Positions 61,878 through 64,000 of a stretch of 64,000 nucleotides of DNA are shown in pieces; position 1 is the stretch's first letter, and every line of letters starts with the position of its first letter. The stretch comes from Scandinavium sp002470465 (lineage in GTDB: Bacteria; Pseudomonadota; Gammaproteobacteria; Enterobacterales; Enterobacteriaceae). Below the pieces are notes generated by a model, which was given only the letters and a program-made list of their open reading frames with translations, ran no database searches and was not told the origin of the DNA. Location: NCBI RefSeq assembly GCF_040750395.1, contig NZ_JBFLVD010000011.1:313400-377399 (forward strand), given 5' to 3'. The position numbers and the translations under genes are program-made.

Positions 61878-62786
61878 ATGTCCTCTATTGACCTGAGCCA
61901 GCTCCCCGCGCCTGACGTGGTGGAAACGCTGGATTATGAATCCATCCTTGCCGAGCGAAAGGCTGTGCTGATTTCGCTCTACCCGGAAGAGCAGCAGGCT
62001 GCTATCGCCCGGACTCTCGCGCTGGAGTCTGACCCGCTGGTCAAATATCTGGAGGAAAACGCCTACCGCGAAGTGCTCTGGCGCCAGCGCGTGAATGAGG
62101 CGGCGCTTGCCGTCACGCTGGCTTATTCGAAAGGTAATGACCTCGACGTCATGGCTGCAAATAATGACACGGAGCGCCTGACCATTACCCCCGCTGACGA
62201 CACCACCATCCCGCCGACCCCGGCGGTCATGGAATCTGATGATGATTTACGTATGCGGGCGCAGCAGGCGTTCGAGGGATTAAGCGTCGCCGGGCCGGTG
62301 GGCGCGTATGAGTATCACGGACGCAGCGCCGACGGGCGCGTCGCTGATATTTCCGTCGAAAGTCCGTCGCCTGCATGCGTGACGATTTCCGTGCTCTCCC
62401 GCGAGGGTGACGGCTCAGCGTCTGATGACCTGCTGGCCGTGGTTGAAAAGGCGCTGAGCGCTGAAGACGTGCGCCCGGTAGGTGACCGGGTGACGGTGCA
62501 AGGTGCTGAAATCGTGCCTTATCAGATTGACGCAACGCTCTACTTTTACCCCGGCCCGGAAGCCGAACCCATTCGCCAGGCGGCGGAAGACAAGCTGAAG
62601 AGCTATATCAGCTCGCAGCAGCGCCTGGGCCGTGACATTCGCCAGTCAGCCATTTATGCCGCTCTGCATGTTGAGGGCGTCCAGCGTGTGGAGCTTGCCG
62701 CGCCGCTGGCTGACATTGTGCTCACTAAATACCAGGCATCCTGTTGCACTGAGTACAGCATCACCGACGGGGGCACTGATGAGTGA
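61878..62786 (+). CDS. J: Baseplate assembly protein J
   Basis: 302 residues, the P2 J length; Mu gp47/T4 gp6-like wedge protein. Starts SSIDLSQLPAPDVVETLDYE; later VAGPVGAYEYHGRSADGRVAD. The stop overlaps the I start by eight bases. Confidence 0.94.
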   Translation: MSSIDLSQLPAPDVVETLDYESILAERKAVLISLYPEEQQAAIARTLALESDPLVKYLEENAYREVLWRQRVNEAALAVTLAYSKGNDLDVMAANNDTERLTITPADDTTIPPTPAVMESDDDLRMRAQQAFEGLSVAGPVGAYEYHGRSADGRVADISVESPSPACVTISVLSREGDGSASDDLLAVVEKALSAEDVRPVGDRVTVQGAEIVPYQIDATLYFYPGPEAEPIRQAAEDKLKSYISSQQRLGRDIRQSAIYAALHVEGVQRVELAAPLADIVLTKYQASCCTEYSITDGGTDE

Positions 62787-63390
62787 CACCCGGTTGTTAC
62801 CGACCGGCTCGTCGACGCTGGAGGTGCTCGCGGCAAAAGCCGCTGCTGAAATTGAGCGCGTGCCGGTGCCGCTTCGCACCCTGTGGAACTGGCGCACCTG
62901 CCCGGTAAGGTTGTTGCCGTATCTGGCGTGGGCGTTATCGGTCGACCGCTGGGATGAGCGCTGGTCTGAGCAGACAAAACGCAACGTCTGCGCCTCGGCG
63001 TTTTATGTCCATCAGCGCAAGGGCACCATCAGCGCATTACGCCGGGTGGTTGAGCCGCTCGGCTATCTCATCGAAGTCAAAGAGTGGTTTCAGCTCAATG
63101 AAGAGCCGGGCACGTTTCGCCTCGTGGTCGGCGTGCTCGATACCGGCATCACAGACGAGATGTATCAGGAGCTTGAGCGCCTGATTGAAGGCGCAAAGCC
63201 CGCAAGCCGCCATCTGACAGGGCTTGCAATCAGCCTGAGTAGCGATGGCGAGTTCTGTGTCGGCGCGGGCTGCTATCACGGCGACCTGTTGACGGTTTAT
63301 CCCTACGCCGCCGAGGAAATTGTCGTCGGGGGTGATTTTTATCCGGCTTCGGCCATCCATTTAATTGACAGCGTGAGCGTGAACGCATGA
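62779..63390 (+). CDS. I: Tail protein I
   Basis: Baseplate-wedge/fibre attachment protein. 203 residues, longer than P2 I (176). Contains LPYLAWALSVDRWDE and HQRKGTISALRRVVEPLGY, family motifs. The extra length is near the C-terminus (VVGGDFYPASAIHLIDSVSV). The start at 62779 overlaps J. Confidence 0.92.
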   Translation: MSDTRLLPTGSSTLEVLAAKAAAEIERVPVPLRTLWNWRTCPVRLLPYLAWALSVDRWDERWSEQTKRNVCASAFYVHQRKGTISALRRVVEPLGYLIEVKEWFQLNEEPGTFRLVVGVLDTGITDEMYQELERLIEGAKPASRHLTGLAISLSSDGEFCVGAGCYHGDLLTVYPYAAEEIVVGGDFYPASAIHLIDSVSVNA

Positions 63391-64000
63391 CGACAAAATA
63401 CTTTGCCATTCTGACCAATCAGGGCGCGGCACGGCTGGCAAATGCCGCAGCACTTGGCACAAAACTGAACATTACAAAAATGGCTGTCGGTGACGCTAAC
63501 GGCGTATTGCCGACACCTGACCCGGCACAGACGAAACTCATTAATCAAAGGCGTATCGAGGCGATTAACTCGCTCGGCGTGGACGCCAGCGACGCCAGCC
63601 AGATTATCGCCGAGCAAATCATCCCGGAAAATGAGGGCGGATTCTGGATCCGTGAAATCGGGTTGTATGACGATGAAGGTGTGTTAATTGCCGTCGCCAA
63701 CTGCCCGGAAACTTATAAGCCGCTGCTGGCGGAGGGGAGCGGGCGCACGCAGACCATCCGCATGATTCTTGTCGTATCGAGCACATCAGCTATTACCCTG
63801 AAAATCGACCCCTCGGTCGTGCTGGCAACGCGCAAATATGTCGACGACAAGATTATTGAGGTGAAAGCCTACGCTGACGGCCTGATGGATGAGCACCTAG
63901 CCGCCGCTAACCCGCATCAACAATACCCGTTGATTGGGAATGCGCTTAAAGAAATGGCCGAAGCCGGGCTCACTCAAAAGGTTCTCGAAAACCTCGGTTT
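63387..64000 (+). CDS. H: Tail fibre protein H (5' part)
   Basis: Host-recognition fibre; 204 complete codons are seen before the window ends. The N-terminal domain is conserved with P2 H: TKMAVGDANG-like segment, VIPENEGGFWIREIGLYDDEG-like block in part, ANCPETYKPLLAEGSGR, then VATRKYVDDK. Receptor-binding parts lie outside the window. The ATG overlaps the I stop. Confidence 0.93.
   Translation, partial: MTTKYFAILTNQGAARLANAAALGTKLNITKMAVGDANGVLPTPDPAQTKLINQRRIEAINSLGVDASDASQIIAEQIIPENEGGFWIREIGLYDDEGVLIAVANCPETYKPLLAEGSGRTQTIRMILVVSSTSAITLKIDPSVVLATRKYVDDKIIEVKAYADGLMDEHLAAANPHQQYPLIGNALKEMAEAGLTQKVLENLG

Overview
The window is a chromosomal segment of an enterobacterium, most like Enterobacter or a close relative. 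The first ~36.8 kb follow the E. coli K-12 ptsG to icd gene order almost gene for gene, with highly similar proteins. Single-base composition, TTG/GTG starts and REP-type intergenic palindromes also fit Enterobacteriaceae. The window opens inside ptsG and closes inside a phage tail-fibre gene.

Host core (1-36.8 kb): ptsG (3' part), fhuE, hinT-ycfL-lpoB-thiK-nagZ-ycfP (outer-membrane lipoproteins, thiamine and peptidoglycan salvage), ndh, ycfJ, divergent comR/bhsA, ldtC-mfd-ycfT, lolCDE-nagK-cobB, potABCD, pepT, roxA, phoPQ, purB-hflD-mnmA-nudJ-rluE and icd. The E. coli genes ycfZ-ymfA between cobB and potD are absent. Recognisable control sites include an FNR box before ndh, a CRP site between comR and bhsA, a PhoP box before phoP and a Fur-like palindrome before fhuE.

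Variable zone (36.8-40.4 kb): an AT-rich orphan gene, a YidB-like DUF937 gene, a Kbp/YgaU-like BON-LysM gene, and a membrane diguanylate cyclase carrying an in-frame 21-bp repeat. Tail to tail with the cyclase is the 3' remnant of a second GGDEF gene, cut off where prophage sequence begins.

Prophage (about 40.4 kb to beyond the end): a P2-like prophage in typical lysogenic order. It runs attL, int, C repressor, cox, early genes including B, replication gene A, an AT-rich cargo block, the cos site, Q-P (leftward), then O-N-M-L-X, lysis genes, R-S-V-W-J-I and the start of H. No essential phage gene within the window looks broken; the part beyond H is not visible.

The cargo block (46.9-51.6 kb) occupies the position of tin/old in P2. 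It holds two units: a rightward pair encoding a 72-aa protein and a 257-aa three-helix membrane protein of no family I recognise, and a leftward pair encoding an AAA ATPase and a subtilisin-like S8 protease. The second pair has the architecture of the IetAS anti-phage system. The membrane pair is the best candidate for something undescribed. The lysis cassette also departs from P2: it combines a P1-Lyz-type signal-anchor endolysin with a small two-helix holin.
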